DNA of 64,000 nucleotides from Candidatus Woesearchaeota archaeon (GTDB lineage Archaea > Nanobdellota > Nanobdellia > Woesearchaeales > ARS49): assembly GCA_017609645.1 (NCBI GenBank), contig JAFCDQ010000001.1, positions 186,001-250,000 of the forward strand, read 5' to 3'. Position numbers and translations under genes: made by a program. How positions within the stretch are numbered: the first letter of the stretch is position 1; every line of letters begins with the position of its first letter. The notes beneath the pieces were generated by a model. That model had not been told where the DNA came from. It saw only the letters and a list, made by a program, of their open reading frames with translations, and ran no database searches. Below, one piece after another: positions 1 through 9,158 of the stretch.

Positions 1-2961
1 GCAGATCATATAAGAAAAAAAATGAACTATGCCCACTATGATGCCCAACCTGAAGAAATAAAAAGAGCGACAACAGAACTGCAGGACTATCATGATAGAA
101 TCACTAATTTACAATATTTTCCAAGTGAAGAAGAAGTAACCTTTCTAATGAAAAATCTTCCTGTAGAAATTGCAGGAGAACCTTCTGAAAAAATAGAAGT
201 CAGCAATCATAAAGATTTGCCAAGAGTTGAAACAAACCAAATAAGAAGCGGGTACTGCTTAATCTTATCCTCATGCATACCTTTGAAAGCACCGAAAATA
301 TGGAAACAATTATCCAAATGGGGAAAAGAATTTGACATGGAAGAATGGAACTTTCTCGAAGAATTCTTAAAAATACAAAAAAAAGTAAAATCAAAAGGAG
401 AAACAAAAAAAACAGATGAAAAAATAACAAAAGATTATACATTTATAGCAGATTTAGTTGCCGGCAGACCCGTGCTAAGTCATCCAATGAGAATAGGAGG
501 GTTTCGCTTAAGATATGGGAGGAGCCGTGTCAATGGTTTTTCAGCACAAGCAATGCACCCCGCAACAATGTTTGTTTTAAACAAGTACATAGCAACAGGC
601 ACCCAATTAAAAGTTGAACGCCCAGGAAAAGCAGCAAGTATGACGCCTTGCTCAACAATAGACGGGCCAATAGTAAAACTAAAAGATGGTAGTGTAATAA
701 AAATAAATACCCTGGAAGATGCGCAACAATATTACAGAGAAATAGAAACCATACTATATCTAGGAGACATACTAATAAATTACGGAGACTTTTTTGACAG
801 AGCACACGCATTAGTGCCTTGCGGATATAATGAAGAATGGTGGATTCAAGAAGTAGAGAAAGCAACAGTTAATTTACTAGGCACACTAGACTTAGAAAAA
901 CTTGCAGGATTAATAGATGAACACGAAAAAACAACAGAAAAAATATTCCAAAAACCCGAAAAAATAGAATTCAAAACCGCAGCAAACATATCAAAAACAC
1001 TTAATGTGCCTCTACATCCTGCTTACATATATTATTGGAATGCTCTTGATGCAGAGGACTGTAAAAAACTAATTGCATGGCTCAAAAAACACAATTTTAA
1101 CCAACTACCTTTAACTGAAGAGAAAAAATATCTAGAACTAACAGGCATTCCTCATAAAATAATAGACAGCAAAATACTACTTCAAGACCAAGAAATACAA
1201 ACACTAAAACTCTGTTTGAACAAAGAGCCATCTGAAAAAGAATTCAAAACAGCATTAGATGTGATAAACGCAATTTCTTCAGTAATTATCAGAGACAAAT
1301 GTGGAACATTCATAGGCGCAAGAATGGGCAGACCTGAAAAAGCAAAAATGAGAAAAATGACAGGAAGTCCACACATGTTATTTCCAGTAGCAGAACAAGG
1401 TGGAAAATTCAGAAGCTTTCAAAGCGCAATGGAAATAGGACACATAGAAACAGACATACCAAGATATTACTGCGAAAAATGCGACAACATAACCTATTTC
1501 GGAAGATGTGAAAAATGCGATGCAGAAACCAACAAACAATATCACTGCCAAAGATGCGGCTGGATAAATCAAGAAACCTGCCCTAAGCACGACGAGACAA
1601 AAAGCTTTTCAAAACAAAAAATAATCATAAAACCTTTAATGGAAAAATGCAAAAAAATAGCTGAACTTCATGTTCTGCCTACATTAATCAAAGGTGTTAG
1701 AGGAACATCAAGCAAAGACCACACAACAGAACACTTAACAAAAGGAATACTAAGAGCAAAACACAATATACACGTCAATAAAGACGGAACAATAAGATAT
1801 GACATGACTCAATTACCAATAACGCACTTTAAACCAAAAGAAATAGGCACGAGTATAGAAAAATTAAAAGAACTAGGATATGAAAAAGATTACCAAGGCA
1901 AACCATTAGAAAAAGAAGACCAAATCTGCGAACTTCTTCCGCAAGACATAATACTGCCTGAAAATACAGACGCGCTAGATGAAGGATCAAAAAAAATAAT
2001 ATACAAAATAACAAAATTTGTAGACGATTTATTACAAAAACTATACAAACAAGAACCTTATTATCAACTAAACTCCCGAGAAGAATTAATAGGCCATCTA
2101 GTCATATCTTTAGCGCCTCACACTAGCGCAGGAATAATAGGGAGAATAATAGGATTCACAAAAACACAAGGATTTTTTGCATCTCCTCTTTTACATGCAG
2201 CCACAAGAAGAGACTGTGATGGAGATGAAGCTTGTGTGATCCTTTTGATGGATGCATTTCTTAACTTCTCGCAAAAATTCCTTCCCACAACACGCGGCGG
2301 GACCATGGATGCGCCATTAGTGCTGACTTCTTTATTAACTCCTTGCGAAGTAGACGACATGGTCTTTAACATGGATATAGTAGGAAAATACCCTCTAGAA
2401 CTATATGAAGCTGCGCAAGAATACAAAATGCCTTGGGAAGTAAACATAACAAAAGTAGGAGACCTGCTTCATAAAGAAGAACAATATGAAGGGTATAAAT
2501 TCACACACGACACAGATGATATCAATAAATCTGTCCTTTGTTCAGCTTACAAAACACTGCCAAGCATGGCAGAAAAATTAGACGGACAAATGAAAATAGC
2601 AGCAAAAGTAAATGCAGTAGACACAGGGGATGTAGCGAGATTAGTAATAGAAAAACATTTTTTAAAAGACACAAAAGGAAATCTAAGAAAATTTACGATG
2701 CAAGAATTTAGATGTGTTGCCTGCAATGAAAAATTCAGAAGACCCCCATTAAAAGGCAGATGCACAAAATGCAACGGCAAAATCATATTTACTATAGCGG
2801 AAGGAAGTGTAATCAAATATTTTAAAGCAACACAAGAACTCTCTGAAAACTACGATGTATCTGATTACTTAAAACAAACCATAATGTTATTACAAAAAAG
2901 AATAGAAGGAGTCTTTGGAAGAGAAAAAGAAAAACAAACAGGATTAGGCAGCTGGTGTTAA
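1..2961 (+). CDS. polC: DNA polymerase D large (catalytic) subunit DP2, 5'-truncated by the window
   Basis: Catalytic subunit of the archaeal replicative polymerase PolD. The reading frame is open from base 1, so the N-terminal part (roughly 250 residues or more compared with the usual 1,100-1,250 aa) lies outside; the ATG at 22 is internal. Seen: the DP2 core (GGFRLRYGRSR, HPATM, GTQLKVERPGK), a cysteine cluster at fragment residues about 490-530 (CEKC, CEKC, CQRCG), the catalytic double-aspartate motif CDGDE near 739-743, a C-terminal zinc module (CVAC...CTKC) near 905-927, and a terminal QTGLGSWC that fits a PIP-box (QxxLxxWx) for PCNA, which is encoded at 46252-46998. No intein interrupts the catalytic motif, unlike some Thermococcales. 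Identification is very secure; the PIP-box is inference. Confidence 0.97.
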   Translation, partial: ADHIRKKMNYAHYDAQPEEIKRATTELQDYHDRITNLQYFPSEEEVTFLMKNLPVEIAGEPSEKIEVSNHKDLPRVETNQIRSGYCLILSSCIPLKAPKIWKQLSKWGKEFDMEEWNFLEEFLKIQKKVKSKGETKKTDEKITKDYTFIADLVAGRPVLSHPMRIGGFRLRYGRSRVNGFSAQAMHPATMFVLNKYIATGTQLKVERPGKAASMTPCSTIDGPIVKLKDGSVIKINTLEDAQQYYREIETILYLGDILINYGDFFDRAHALVPCGYNEEWWIQEVEKATVNLLGTLDLEKLAGLIDEHEKTTEKIFQKPEKIEFKTAANISKTLNVPLHPAYIYYWNALDAEDCKKLIAWLKKHNFNQLPLTEEKKYLELTGIPHKIIDSKILLQDQEIQTLKLCLNKEPSEKEFKTALDVINAISSVIIRDKCGTFIGARMGRPEKAKMRKMTGSPHMLFPVAEQGGKFRSFQSAMEIGHIETDIPRYYCEKCDNITYFGRCEKCDAETNKQYHCQRCGWINQETCPKHDETKSFSKQKIIIKPLMEKCKKIAELHVLPTLIKGVRGTSSKDHTTEHLTKGILRAKHNIHVNKDGTIRYDMTQLPITHFKPKEIGTSIEKLKELGYEKDYQGKPLEKEDQICELLPQDIILPENTDALDEGSKKIIYKITKFVDDLLQKLYKQEPYYQLNSREELIGHLVISLAPHTSAGIIGRIIGFTKTQGFFASPLLHAATRRDCDGDEACVILLMDAFLNFSQKFLPTTRGGTMDAPLVLTSLLTPCEVDDMVFNMDIVGKYPLELYEAAQEYKMPWEVNITKVGDLLHKEEQYEGYKFTHDTDDINKSVLCSAYKTLPSMAEKLDGQMKIAAKVNAVDTGDVARLVIEKHFLKDTKGNLRKFTMQEFRCVACNEKFRRPPLKGRCTKCNGKIIFTIAEGSVIKYFKATQELSENYDVSDYLKQTIMLLQKRIEGVFGREKEKQTGLGSWC

Positions 2962-2983
2962 ATTTAAAATTAGTATAACTTAA

Positions 2984-3286
2984 TCATTCTTCTACCACAA
3001 CACAAAAAGCATAAGGAATACCTTCAATAATCTTTATGTTTTCGTCATCAACAATCTCTTCTTCCACGCCAAGCTTCACAGCATTAGTGCCGACGAGATT
3101 AACCATATCTGCGTTCCTAATAAGATCACAAACTTCCTCTTCAGGCATCAATTCACCATCGTAAAAAGAACTGCTCAAATCAAGAATGCTGCCACCTTCT
3201 TCAAAAACACTACCCTTAATATCTTTATCACAAACAGCAACCAAAGTCTTTCTATCCTTAATATGAGTCTTAACAACAAGTTTCAT
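2984..3286 (-). CDS. DUF424 family protein
   Basis: Small archaeal protein of 100 aa. It begins KLVVKTHIKDRKTLVAVCD and carries the family pattern of acidic strands ending in a GIPYAFCVVVEE-like C-terminus. The biochemical role of DUF424 is not established. It lies 6 nt downstream of aIF2-beta on the same strand, so the two are probably co-transcribed, which suggests a translation-linked role (inference). Convergent with polC, with 22 nt between stops. Start ATG at 3286. Confidence 0.85.
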   Translation of the reverse strand: MKLVVKTHIKDRKTLVAVCDKDIKGSVFEEGGSILDLSSSFYDGELMPEEEVCDLIRNADMVNLVGTNAVKLGVEEEIVDDENIKIIEGIPYAFCVVVEE

Positions 3287-3292
3287 TTTAAA

Positions 3293-3703
3293 TTAAATTT
3301 TAGACTTAACATTCTGCTTATTACCACACGCAGAACAGCGAAGCACAACAAAACCTCCTTCCTTTTTTAATTCAGTATCAGGCTTGCCACAAACAGGACA
3401 TAAAACAAAATCATGAGCATACTGCCTAATTTTTTCATTGATTCTGGAAGCAGGAATCTTAGCACCAAGAACAAGCAGGCCAGACCTTTTAATCTCACCA
3501 GGGGTGGCCAATTCTTTTAACAAGTATTTAAGCAAATGCTCAGTATCGCGCCTAAGAATAGCTGCAACTTGCTGAAAATTACTGATCACAGTCTTATTAC
3601 CTTCAAAATGTCCCAATACTTTAGGAATCTCAAATCTCTCTTTTTCAAAAACAGATTCAGGCAATTTTTCTCTTGCACGCTTTAACAAAACATCATATTC
3701 CAT
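3293..3703 (-). CDS. eif2b: Translation initiation factor aIF2 subunit beta
   Basis: Beta subunit of the heterotrimeric initiation factor that delivers initiator Met-tRNA to the small subunit. About 136 aa: an N-terminal helix, a central alpha/beta domain (KTVISNFQQVAAILRR is diagnostic) and a C-terminal zinc ribbon CPVCGKPDTEL...CSACG. A GTG at 3706 extends the frame by one residue, but the ATG at 3703 lies about 27 nt from the centre of a TATA box (3725-3734, minus strand), so the transcript is probably leaderless and starts there. Followed by the DUF424 gene. Normal length for the family. Confidence 0.93.
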   Translation of the reverse strand: MEYDVLLKRAREKLPESVFEKERFEIPKVLGHFEGNKTVISNFQQVAAILRRDTEHLLKYLLKELATPGEIKRSGLLVLGAKIPASRINEKIRQYAHDFVLCPVCGKPDTELKKEGGFVVLRCSACGNKQNVKSKI

Positions 3704-3720
3704 CACTACTCCAAAAAGAA

Positions 3721-3786
3721 GAGCTTATTTAAAAGTTTTGCTGGAATAGAGTAAAAAACTACAATAAATACAAAAAATATATAAAT
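3721..3786. promoter_or_regulatory. Divergent promoter pair, aIF2-beta / SpoIIM-like
   Basis: Minus-strand TATA-like element at 3725-3734 (TTTTAAATAA on the coding strand) and plus-strand element at 3777-3786 (ATATATAAAT). Each is centred about 27 nt before the adjacent ATG (3703 and 3808), the spacing expected for leaderless archaeal transcripts. Nothing else is visible in the 104-nt gap. Confidence 0.65.
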
Positions 3787-3807
3787 CAAATAATCATTTT
3801 TAAATAC

Positions 3808-4656
3808 ATGGTTCTAGAAAGTCTATTGACACCATTAAAAGCAAAACAACGTCCATGGATGTTATTGATATTAGGCTTTGTATACGCAGTTCTGGCATTG
3901 GTGCTATCCTTATGGATATTTGAAGATCATGCGAGTTTAGTTATGGTATTCTTAACAGTAATTGCTTCACTTCCATTTATCCACCACCTCTTAACAGCAG
4001 AAGAACAAAAAGATATGGAAAGCGTCAGTGAAAAAAAACTCCTAAAAGAACACAGCAAAACACTAACTGTGCTAATGATGTTATTCATAGGCATGGCAAT
4101 CGCATTTACCTTACTTTATGTGTTTCTGCCTCAAGAAATGGCGAGCCAAGTATTTAAAGTACAATCACAAACAATTGCCAACCTAAACCAGCAAGTAACA
4201 GGAAATGTGGCACAAACAACACTATTAAGCAGAATATTTTTGAACAACATAAAAGTCTTAATCTTCTGTATTTTATTCTCGTTCATCTACGGCTCGGGCG
4301 CGATATTCATACTGACATGGAATGCTTCAGTAATAGGTGCTGCAGCAGGAAACTTTGTCAGAACGCAACTAGCACAATACGCCAGCGCAGTAGGATTACA
4401 AAAAGTCGGCTCTTATTTTTATGTAGGCTCACTAAGCATATTAAGATATGCTGTGCATGGCATTCCAGAAATATTAGCATATTTTGTAGCAGCATTAGCA
4501 GGAGGAATAATATCCGTCGCTATTGTAAGAAAAGATTATACTTCAAATAGATTTCAGAAGGTACTGCTCGATATTTCTGATTTAGTTTTATTAGCAGTGC
4601 TGATACTATTTATCGCAGCATTATTAGAAGTCTTTGTAACACCTGCTTTATTTTAA
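3808..4656 (+). CDS. SpoIIM/DUF95-family integral membrane protein
   Basis: A 282-residue membrane protein with about six hydrophobic segments: residues 15-40, 42-60, 88-110, 145-180, 210-240 and 255-280. The FxNNxKV...FG.GAIFILTWNASVIGAAAG region and the later HGIPEILAYFVAALAGG match the SpoIIM (stage II sporulation M) fold that is widespread in archaea, where its role is unknown but is thought to relate to membrane remodelling or division. Leaderless start at 3808 from its own TATA box; monocistronic. Family call rests on the NN and HGxxE motifs. Confidence 0.8.
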   Translation: MVLESLLTPLKAKQRPWMLLILGFVYAVLALVLSLWIFEDHASLVMVFLTVIASLPFIHHLLTAEEQKDMESVSEKKLLKEHSKTLTVLMMLFIGMAIAFTLLYVFLPQEMASQVFKVQSQTIANLNQQVTGNVAQTTLLSRIFLNNIKVLIFCILFSFIYGSGAIFILTWNASVIGAAAGNFVRTQLAQYASAVGLQKVGSYFYVGSLSILRYAVHGIPEILAYFVAALAGGIISVAIVRKDYTSNRFQKVLLDISDLVLLAVLILFIAALLEVFVTPALF

Positions 4657-4675
4657 TATTGAAAAATTAATGCTT

Positions 4676-5221
4676 TTACTCTAAAACCTTCAAATAACCA
4701 GGTTTAATCTCAAACAAATAACCTTTCTCTAACAAAAAAGTAACGGTCTGTTCAATATCACCTATATTCATCTCTAAATCCTCAAAAGAAACACCAGATC
4801 CTTTATCCTGCGCCTTAATAAAATTCAAAATCTCTTCTTTAAAATCTTTACCTTTAATATTAGTCTTAATTTTTAACTTCACCCAAGCAGGATCAGACAT
4901 CTTTAAAATTTCTAAAATCAAATATCTATTATTCAAATATTCCTTAGGCATAGCAATAACACGAACAAAATCTCCAACAGAAAGATTTCTTTCATTTTCA
5001 AAATCAATAACTTCAATCTGGCCAGTGCCATCATCAATCATAAACCTGAATGGCATGTCTTTAATAACATTAGTGACAATTCCAATAATATTCACTCTGC
5101 CAATCTTCTGGCCATTACCTAAAATGATCTTAGAAGGGCCTTCTTCTTCATTAACAAATCCCCCTTCCATAATATCCTTAATCCAACATTGAACGGCAGT
5201 AAACCTAAAACCTTCCCCCAT
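4676..5221 (-). CDS. RPA-like OB-fold single-strand-binding protein with C-terminal winged helix
   Basis: About 182 aa from the ATG at 5221. Residues 38-110 form an OB fold (RVNIIGIVTNVIK, then MIDDGTGQIEVIDF, then VGDFVRVIA), the signature of RPA32/Rpa2-type ssDNA-binding proteins. The C-terminal 60 residues (SGVSFEDLEMN...TVTFLLEKGYLFEIKPGYLKVL) look like the winged helix found in RPA32. Probable role: single-strand DNA binding in replication and repair. An upstream in-frame ATG at 5293 would overlap the divergent gene, and a minus-strand TATA element at about 5238-5250 favours the start at 5221. Could instead be an RPA-associated protein. Confidence 0.8.
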   Translation of the reverse strand: MGEGFRFTAVQCWIKDIMEGGFVNEEEGPSKIILGNGQKIGRVNIIGIVTNVIKDMPFRFMIDDGTGQIEVIDFENERNLSVGDFVRVIAMPKEYLNNRYLILEILKMSDPAWVKLKIKTNIKGKDFKEEILNFIKAQDKGSGVSFEDLEMNIGDIEQTVTFLLEKGYLFEIKPGYLKVLE

Positions 5222-5237
5222 AAAAAAGCGAAAATTT

Positions 5238-5261
5238 TTGATTTTAAAAAACTTTTTAAAA
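5238..5261. promoter_or_regulatory. Divergent TATA elements between the RPA-like and cysteine-rich membrane protein genes
   Basis: Two AT-rich elements, a minus-strand one near 5238-5250 and a plus-strand one near 5250-5261. They lie about 24 and 29 nt from the starts at 5221 and 5286. They set both start codons and imply leaderless transcripts. Confidence 0.5.
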
Positions 5262-5285
5262 CACGCAAACATTATATCCTTAACA

Positions 5286-6317
5286 ATGCCCAAAACATCA
5301 ATTATAAACTATATAAAGAAAACTATAGCTAAAGGTTATACTCCTGAACAAGTAAGAGATGTGCTCATCAATGCAGGACATTCACCTCACGAAGTTGATG
5401 TACTAATAAAAACCGTTGCTTATGGGCACAAAAGAACAAAATTATGGATTTTTGCAGGAATTATTTTAGCAATCACAATAATCATAGTAATATTATTACT
5501 CACATTATCCGAAGAAAAAGCACCTTCAATGAAAGTTACACTTCTAGAAACAGAATTCACAAAAAACAGACCGCTAGTTTTAAATTTACAAATAATCAAT
5601 CCTAGTGAAAAAGAAGCAACAGCAGAAATAGACTTCTTAGTATTTTCACAAGGCGGTCCTTTGTTAAGTTCCAAAAAGAAAATAGCGACAATCAACAAAT
5701 ATTTAACAAACATACCTGACCAAATACCTCTTGATCTCCCTCCTGGCAAATACCAATTAATGATAAAAACAAAAATCGGCGAATATATATTATCAGAAGA
5801 ATTTTTTTTTGAAGTTTTACAACACGCAGAAGAAGAAACTCCTGGAGTAATGACTCCCTATGCCCAAAGAGAAGAAAAACAAGACGACTGTCCTGCAGAC
5901 TGTGATGATTATGACGCGTGTACACAAGATTCATGTGTTAATGGGGAGTGTGTTCACGAACAAATAGCTCCTTGCTGTGGAAATAAAATATGCGAAGCAG
6001 GAGAAACAGAACTCAGCTGCCCCTTAGACTGCCAGAAAAAAACACAACCTAAACCTTCGCCTGGCAATGCAGAAGATGCAGCAAAAGAGTGTGCAAAAAT
6101 GATACAACTCATAGAAAGAGATAATTGTTTTGAACAAACTGCAAAAGACTATGTTGTCAGCGGAATCTGTAACAATATAATTGAGGATTTGAAACGGGAT
6201 TCCTGCTACATGAATTTTGCATTAGACGGGGATTATGATGTGTGTGACAAAATCAGAAACAGCTACACCAGAAACAGTTGCTTACATTTGAAAAGCATGA
6301 GCGCTAGTATAAATTAA
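5286..6317 (+). CDS. Single-pass membrane protein with extracytoplasmic cysteine-rich region
   Basis: 343 aa. Residues 1-50 are cytoplasmic and helical (KGYTPEQVRDVLINAGHSP resembles a small UBA-like or helix-turn motif). Residues 55-75 are one membrane segment (LWIFAGIILAITIIIVILLL). A beta-rich Ig-like region of about 110 residues follows, then two cysteine-rich modules (CPADCDDYDACTQDSC...CCGNKICEAGE...CPLDC) and a helical C-x8-RDxC tail. Such modules recur in DPANN cell-surface proteins, and the cysteines are probably disulphide-bonded outside the cell. Function unknown. The longer frame from 5238 is rejected because it would overlap the divergent promoter. Confidence 0.7.
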   Translation: MPKTSIINYIKKTIAKGYTPEQVRDVLINAGHSPHEVDVLIKTVAYGHKRTKLWIFAGIILAITIIIVILLLTLSEEKAPSMKVTLLETEFTKNRPLVLNLQIINPSEKEATAEIDFLVFSQGGPLLSSKKKIATINKYLTNIPDQIPLDLPPGKYQLMIKTKIGEYILSEEFFFEVLQHAEEETPGVMTPYAQREEKQDDCPADCDDYDACTQDSCVNGECVHEQIAPCCGNKICEAGETELSCPLDCQKKTQPKPSPGNAEDAAKECAKMIQLIERDNCFEQTAKDYVVSGICNNIIEDLKRDSCYMNFALDGDYDVCDKIRNSYTRNSCLHLKSMSASIN

Positions 6318-6325
6318 AAAAATAA

Positions 6326-8338
6326 TTAAATTCTGCTAATAAAACCTCTTCTAGGTTCAAAAATATCGCCGCCACGTTTAAGTTTTTGAATAATATCTTC
6401 TGTCTCACTTTCACTAAGACCTTTTTCTTCTGCTTTCTTAACAACATCCTCTATAGGAATAGTTTTACCCAACTGATTTTCAAGTTCTGCAAGGATCTCC
6501 TTAACAAGAATCAATTTATTTCTTTGACTAGCAGGAACGTCAGTTGCAATACGATCTATATCAAAAGTGCCTGATTCTTCATCAAAAGCGACTTGCCTTA
6601 AACAAAAATCAAGCAAATTAATAGCACGTTCAGCATCTTCTTTAGTAACAGAATCACTTAACCTAAGTTTGGCGTTAGCTTCAGATAGTCTAATAAGGCC
6701 TTCAAGCTGCCTTGCCGAAATAGGAACAGACTTGCTACCTTGGCCTATTGCCTGAGAACGCATTTTAATATAATATTCCTCTAAAGCATCAACAGCAGAA
6801 TCAGATAACTTAGGACGAATATTCTGACGCGCATAAGCAAAATATTTTCTCAATAACTTAGTTTCAATCTCAGGCTCACCAATATTTTCTTTATGAATTT
6901 CAAGAATAAAACGCGCCATCTTCTCATCTTTTCTCACATCAGGCAAATCCTTGATAGGAAAAATCAAATCAAACCTATTAATCAAGGTAGGCGCCAAATT
7001 AATCTGATTAGCCACAGTATCATAAGGATCAAACCTACCATATTTAGGATTAGCCGCAGCAAGAACAGTAGTTTCTGCTCTTAAAGTAGCTTGAATATTA
7101 GCTTTGCTAATACTAACACTTTGTTGTTCCAAAGCTTCATGCATAGCCCAAGTATCTTCCTTAGACATTTTATCCAACTCATCAATACAACATAAACCTT
7201 TGTTAGCAAGAACTAATGCGCCCGCTTCTAAACTCCAACCTTGCAAAAATTCATCCTTGACAACACTAGCAGTAAGACCTGCGCCACTTGCCCCTTTGCC
7301 TGTAACATATCTTGCTTTGGGTGCAACAAAAATGACACGCTTTAACATCTGAGATTTACCTGCGCCAGGATCTCCTACAAGAAGAATATGAATATCCCCT
7401 CTAATAACAACTCCTCCGCCTCGAGCTTTTCTCACACCTCCAACTAACTGTAAAGCTAATGATTCCTTAATCTTTTCATGACCATAAATAGAAGGCGCAA
7501 TACTTCTAACAATCTTTTGAAACAACAAAGGATCTTTAGAAAGTTCTTTAATCTGCTCCATTTCTTTTGCGTCAATATTAATATCGCTAAAATCCTCTTC
7601 AATAGTCTCAACAGAATTTGCTTCAGTCAAAAGATCAAAACGCGTACTTTGAACACCACTTTTTGTAATAATAGGAATTTCTTTCACAGATCCGCACACT
7701 TTAATCTTTGTGCCAGGATTTGTTTTTTTCTCACCAAGAGGGCTAACCAAATCATTTTTTAAAAAAACATTAATTCTTTTAGGCTGCTCACCACCTTCTA
7801 ATTGTTCAGGAACCTCCTCAAGAACAATACCTTGAGCATCCACTAATTCCTTGCTAAGAAGCCTAAACTTACCTTTACGGCCGCAAGAACAACGAGTAGG
7901 TTCTTTAAATTTATTATCAAGCTGAAGAATAGGAAGAACATTACCACAACTAGGACATTCAAAACGTGCAGCAGTAACTTGCGGACGAACATCACTTTTT
8001 TGTCTCACAACCCCCTCAAAACAAAAAAGTTTTTTCAAATGCTTACTTCTAATGTTTCGAATCATTAAATAATTACTCTGCGGCAAATTAATGAATCTTA
8101 AAGCGAAATTAGTGGTTTCTACGCCAAGATCAATATGATTAACCGCGATCTCTCCAGCCTTCAAAACTTCATCAGGCTGATCAAGAAGCATATCAGCTAT
8201 TTCAACATCAAATTTAGCTAAATTTGCAAAATCAACAATCAAATGTTTATCCCCTAGTCTAACCTGCTCTAATAACTTCTCTAAATAAACTTTTTCAAGA
8301 AAATTCTGAATTTTTTGCACTAATTCTGATGCGTCCAT
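6326..8338 (-). CDS. mcm: Replicative DNA helicase MCM
   Basis: The hexameric 3'-5' helicase of the archaeal replisome, 670 aa, full length. N-terminal domain with a zinc module (CPSC...CSCG, residues about 128-155); AAA+ core with Walker A GDPGAGKS (about 320-327), Walker B CIDELDK (about 384-390), sensor AAANPKYGRFDP and arginine-finger region INRFDLIFP; C-terminal winged helix. No intein. TATA box TTTAAAT at 8360-8368 lies 26 nt from the ATG, so it is probably transcribed separately and leaderless. It lies downstream of TBP on the same strand. Confidence 0.98.
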   Translation of the reverse strand: MDASELVQKIQNFLEKVYLEKLLEQVRLGDKHLIVDFANLAKFDVEIADMLLDQPDEVLKAGEIAVNHIDLGVETTNFALRFINLPQSNYLMIRNIRSKHLKKLFCFEGVVRQKSDVRPQVTAARFECPSCGNVLPILQLDNKFKEPTRCSCGRKGKFRLLSKELVDAQGIVLEEVPEQLEGGEQPKRINVFLKNDLVSPLGEKKTNPGTKIKVCGSVKEIPIITKSGVQSTRFDLLTEANSVETIEEDFSDINIDAKEMEQIKELSKDPLLFQKIVRSIAPSIYGHEKIKESLALQLVGGVRKARGGGVVIRGDIHILLVGDPGAGKSQMLKRVIFVAPKARYVTGKGASGAGLTASVVKDEFLQGWSLEAGALVLANKGLCCIDELDKMSKEDTWAMHEALEQQSVSISKANIQATLRAETTVLAAANPKYGRFDPYDTVANQINLAPTLINRFDLIFPIKDLPDVRKDEKMARFILEIHKENIGEPEIETKLLRKYFAYARQNIRPKLSDSAVDALEEYYIKMRSQAIGQGSKSVPISARQLEGLIRLSEANAKLRLSDSVTKEDAERAINLLDFCLRQVAFDEESGTFDIDRIATDVPASQRNKLILVKEILAELENQLGKTIPIEDVVKKAEEKGLSESETEDIIQKLKRGGDIFEPRRGFISRI

Positions 8339-8359
8339 AGAAAAAAGAAAAAAAGTGGG

Positions 8360-8368
8360 ATTTAAATT
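8360..8368 (-). promoter_or_regulatory. TATA box of mcm
   Basis: ATTTAAAT-type element centred about 26 nt upstream of the mcm ATG. Confidence 0.6.
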
Positions 8369-8402
8369 CTTTGTTGTTTTTTATTGTAAATTTTTCAATA
8401 AC

Positions 8403-9056
8403 CTACTTCTTACCAGTCACTTTCTTAAGTATTTCTACAAGTTGATCTACTGCGTCATGAACCTCTTGCGCGCTCTTAGTTCCTGTGCAGACAATCTTTC
8501 CATTGCTAAACAATAGGAAAGTAGCTCTGCGGCTTGGAATTTTGTAAACAAGGCCAGGGAATTGCTCTGGTTCGTATTCAGTATTATCAAGCTTCATAGC
8601 AAGTACATTAAGATTCAAATCCATACCAATACTACCTGACGCAACTATATTTTGAATTGTCACTTCAGGCTGTTCTTTAATTTTAACATTTATCTTTTCT
8701 AGTTGCTTGATGATCTTTCTAATAGATTCACGCACATTTTCCATAGTCCTAGCGCCTGTACAAACAATCTTGCCGCTGCTGAATATCAGAGCACTAGTTT
8801 TAGGGTCTTTAATTCTGATGACTAATCCTGGGAATTGCTCTGGATTGTACTCAGTGTTTGGCAGAGTCGCAGCCATCTTTTCTAAAGGAATATCATGTCC
8901 TAAGGACGCAGAAACAACAATATTAACTATCTCAAGTGTTTTTTCAGGATGTTTTGGTTTCTTTTTTAGCGTTTTTTTAACTGCTTTTTTCACCACACTC
9001 TTCTTTTTAGTTTTAACAGATGATTTTTTAGCCTTTTTGCTAGTTTTTTTAACCAT
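8403..9056 (-). CDS. tbp: TATA-box-binding protein (TBP) with lysine-rich N-terminal extension
   Basis: General transcription factor that binds TATA promoters and recruits TFB and RNA polymerase. 217 aa. Residues about 40-125 and 130-217 are the two saddle repeats, each with EYxPEQFPGLVxxI and SGKIVCTGA / NGKIVCTGT motifs. Residues 1-38 form an unusual extension made almost only of Lys, Ser, Thr and Val; typical archaeal TBP is about 180-190 aa. The start is fixed by a strong Shine-Dalgarno (GAGGGGG, 9060-9066). Preceded by two TATA-like elements. Confidence 0.97.
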   Translation of the reverse strand: MVKKTSKKAKKSSVKTKKKSVVKKAVKKTLKKKPKHPEKTLEIVNIVVSASLGHDIPLEKMAATLPNTEYNPEQFPGLVIRIKDPKTSALIFSSGKIVCTGARTMENVRESIRKIIKQLEKINVKIKEQPEVTIQNIVASGSIGMDLNLNVLAMKLDNTEYEPEQFPGLVYKIPSRRATFLLFSNGKIVCTGTKSAQEVHDAVDQLVEILKKVTGKK

Positions 9057-9072
9057 ACTTCCCCCTCGATAC

Positions 9073-9095
9073 TTTATAAATAGTATTTATAAATA
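9073..9095 (-). promoter_or_regulatory. Tandem TATA elements upstream of tbp
   Basis: Two near-identical elements: TTTATAAA at 9073-9080 and the perfect 12-nt palindrome TATTTATAAATA at 9084-9095. The distal one would place the start site near 9064, just ahead of the Shine-Dalgarno. The proximal one would then lie between promoter and start site, where TBP binding could block transcription. Confidence 0.6.
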
Positions 9096-9158
9096 GATCT
9101 TTAAAAATGTTGTGCTTTTACAGTCAGAAAAACTAATTATTTTCTATATATAAGATAA

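Noticed and set aside
1-8338. Inteins in PolD large subunit or MCM
   Set aside because: The catalytic motifs CDGDE and GDPGAGKS are contiguous and protein lengths are normal.
1-9100. Replication origin near polC, mcm and tbp
   Set aside because: No repeated ORB-like motif and no orc1/cdc6 gene were seen; gene clustering alone is not enough.
9119-9158. Plus-strand promoter from CTATATATAAG downstream of the EMC3-like gene
   Set aside because: No plus-strand gene follows; more likely the AT-rich end of the ribosomal operon.
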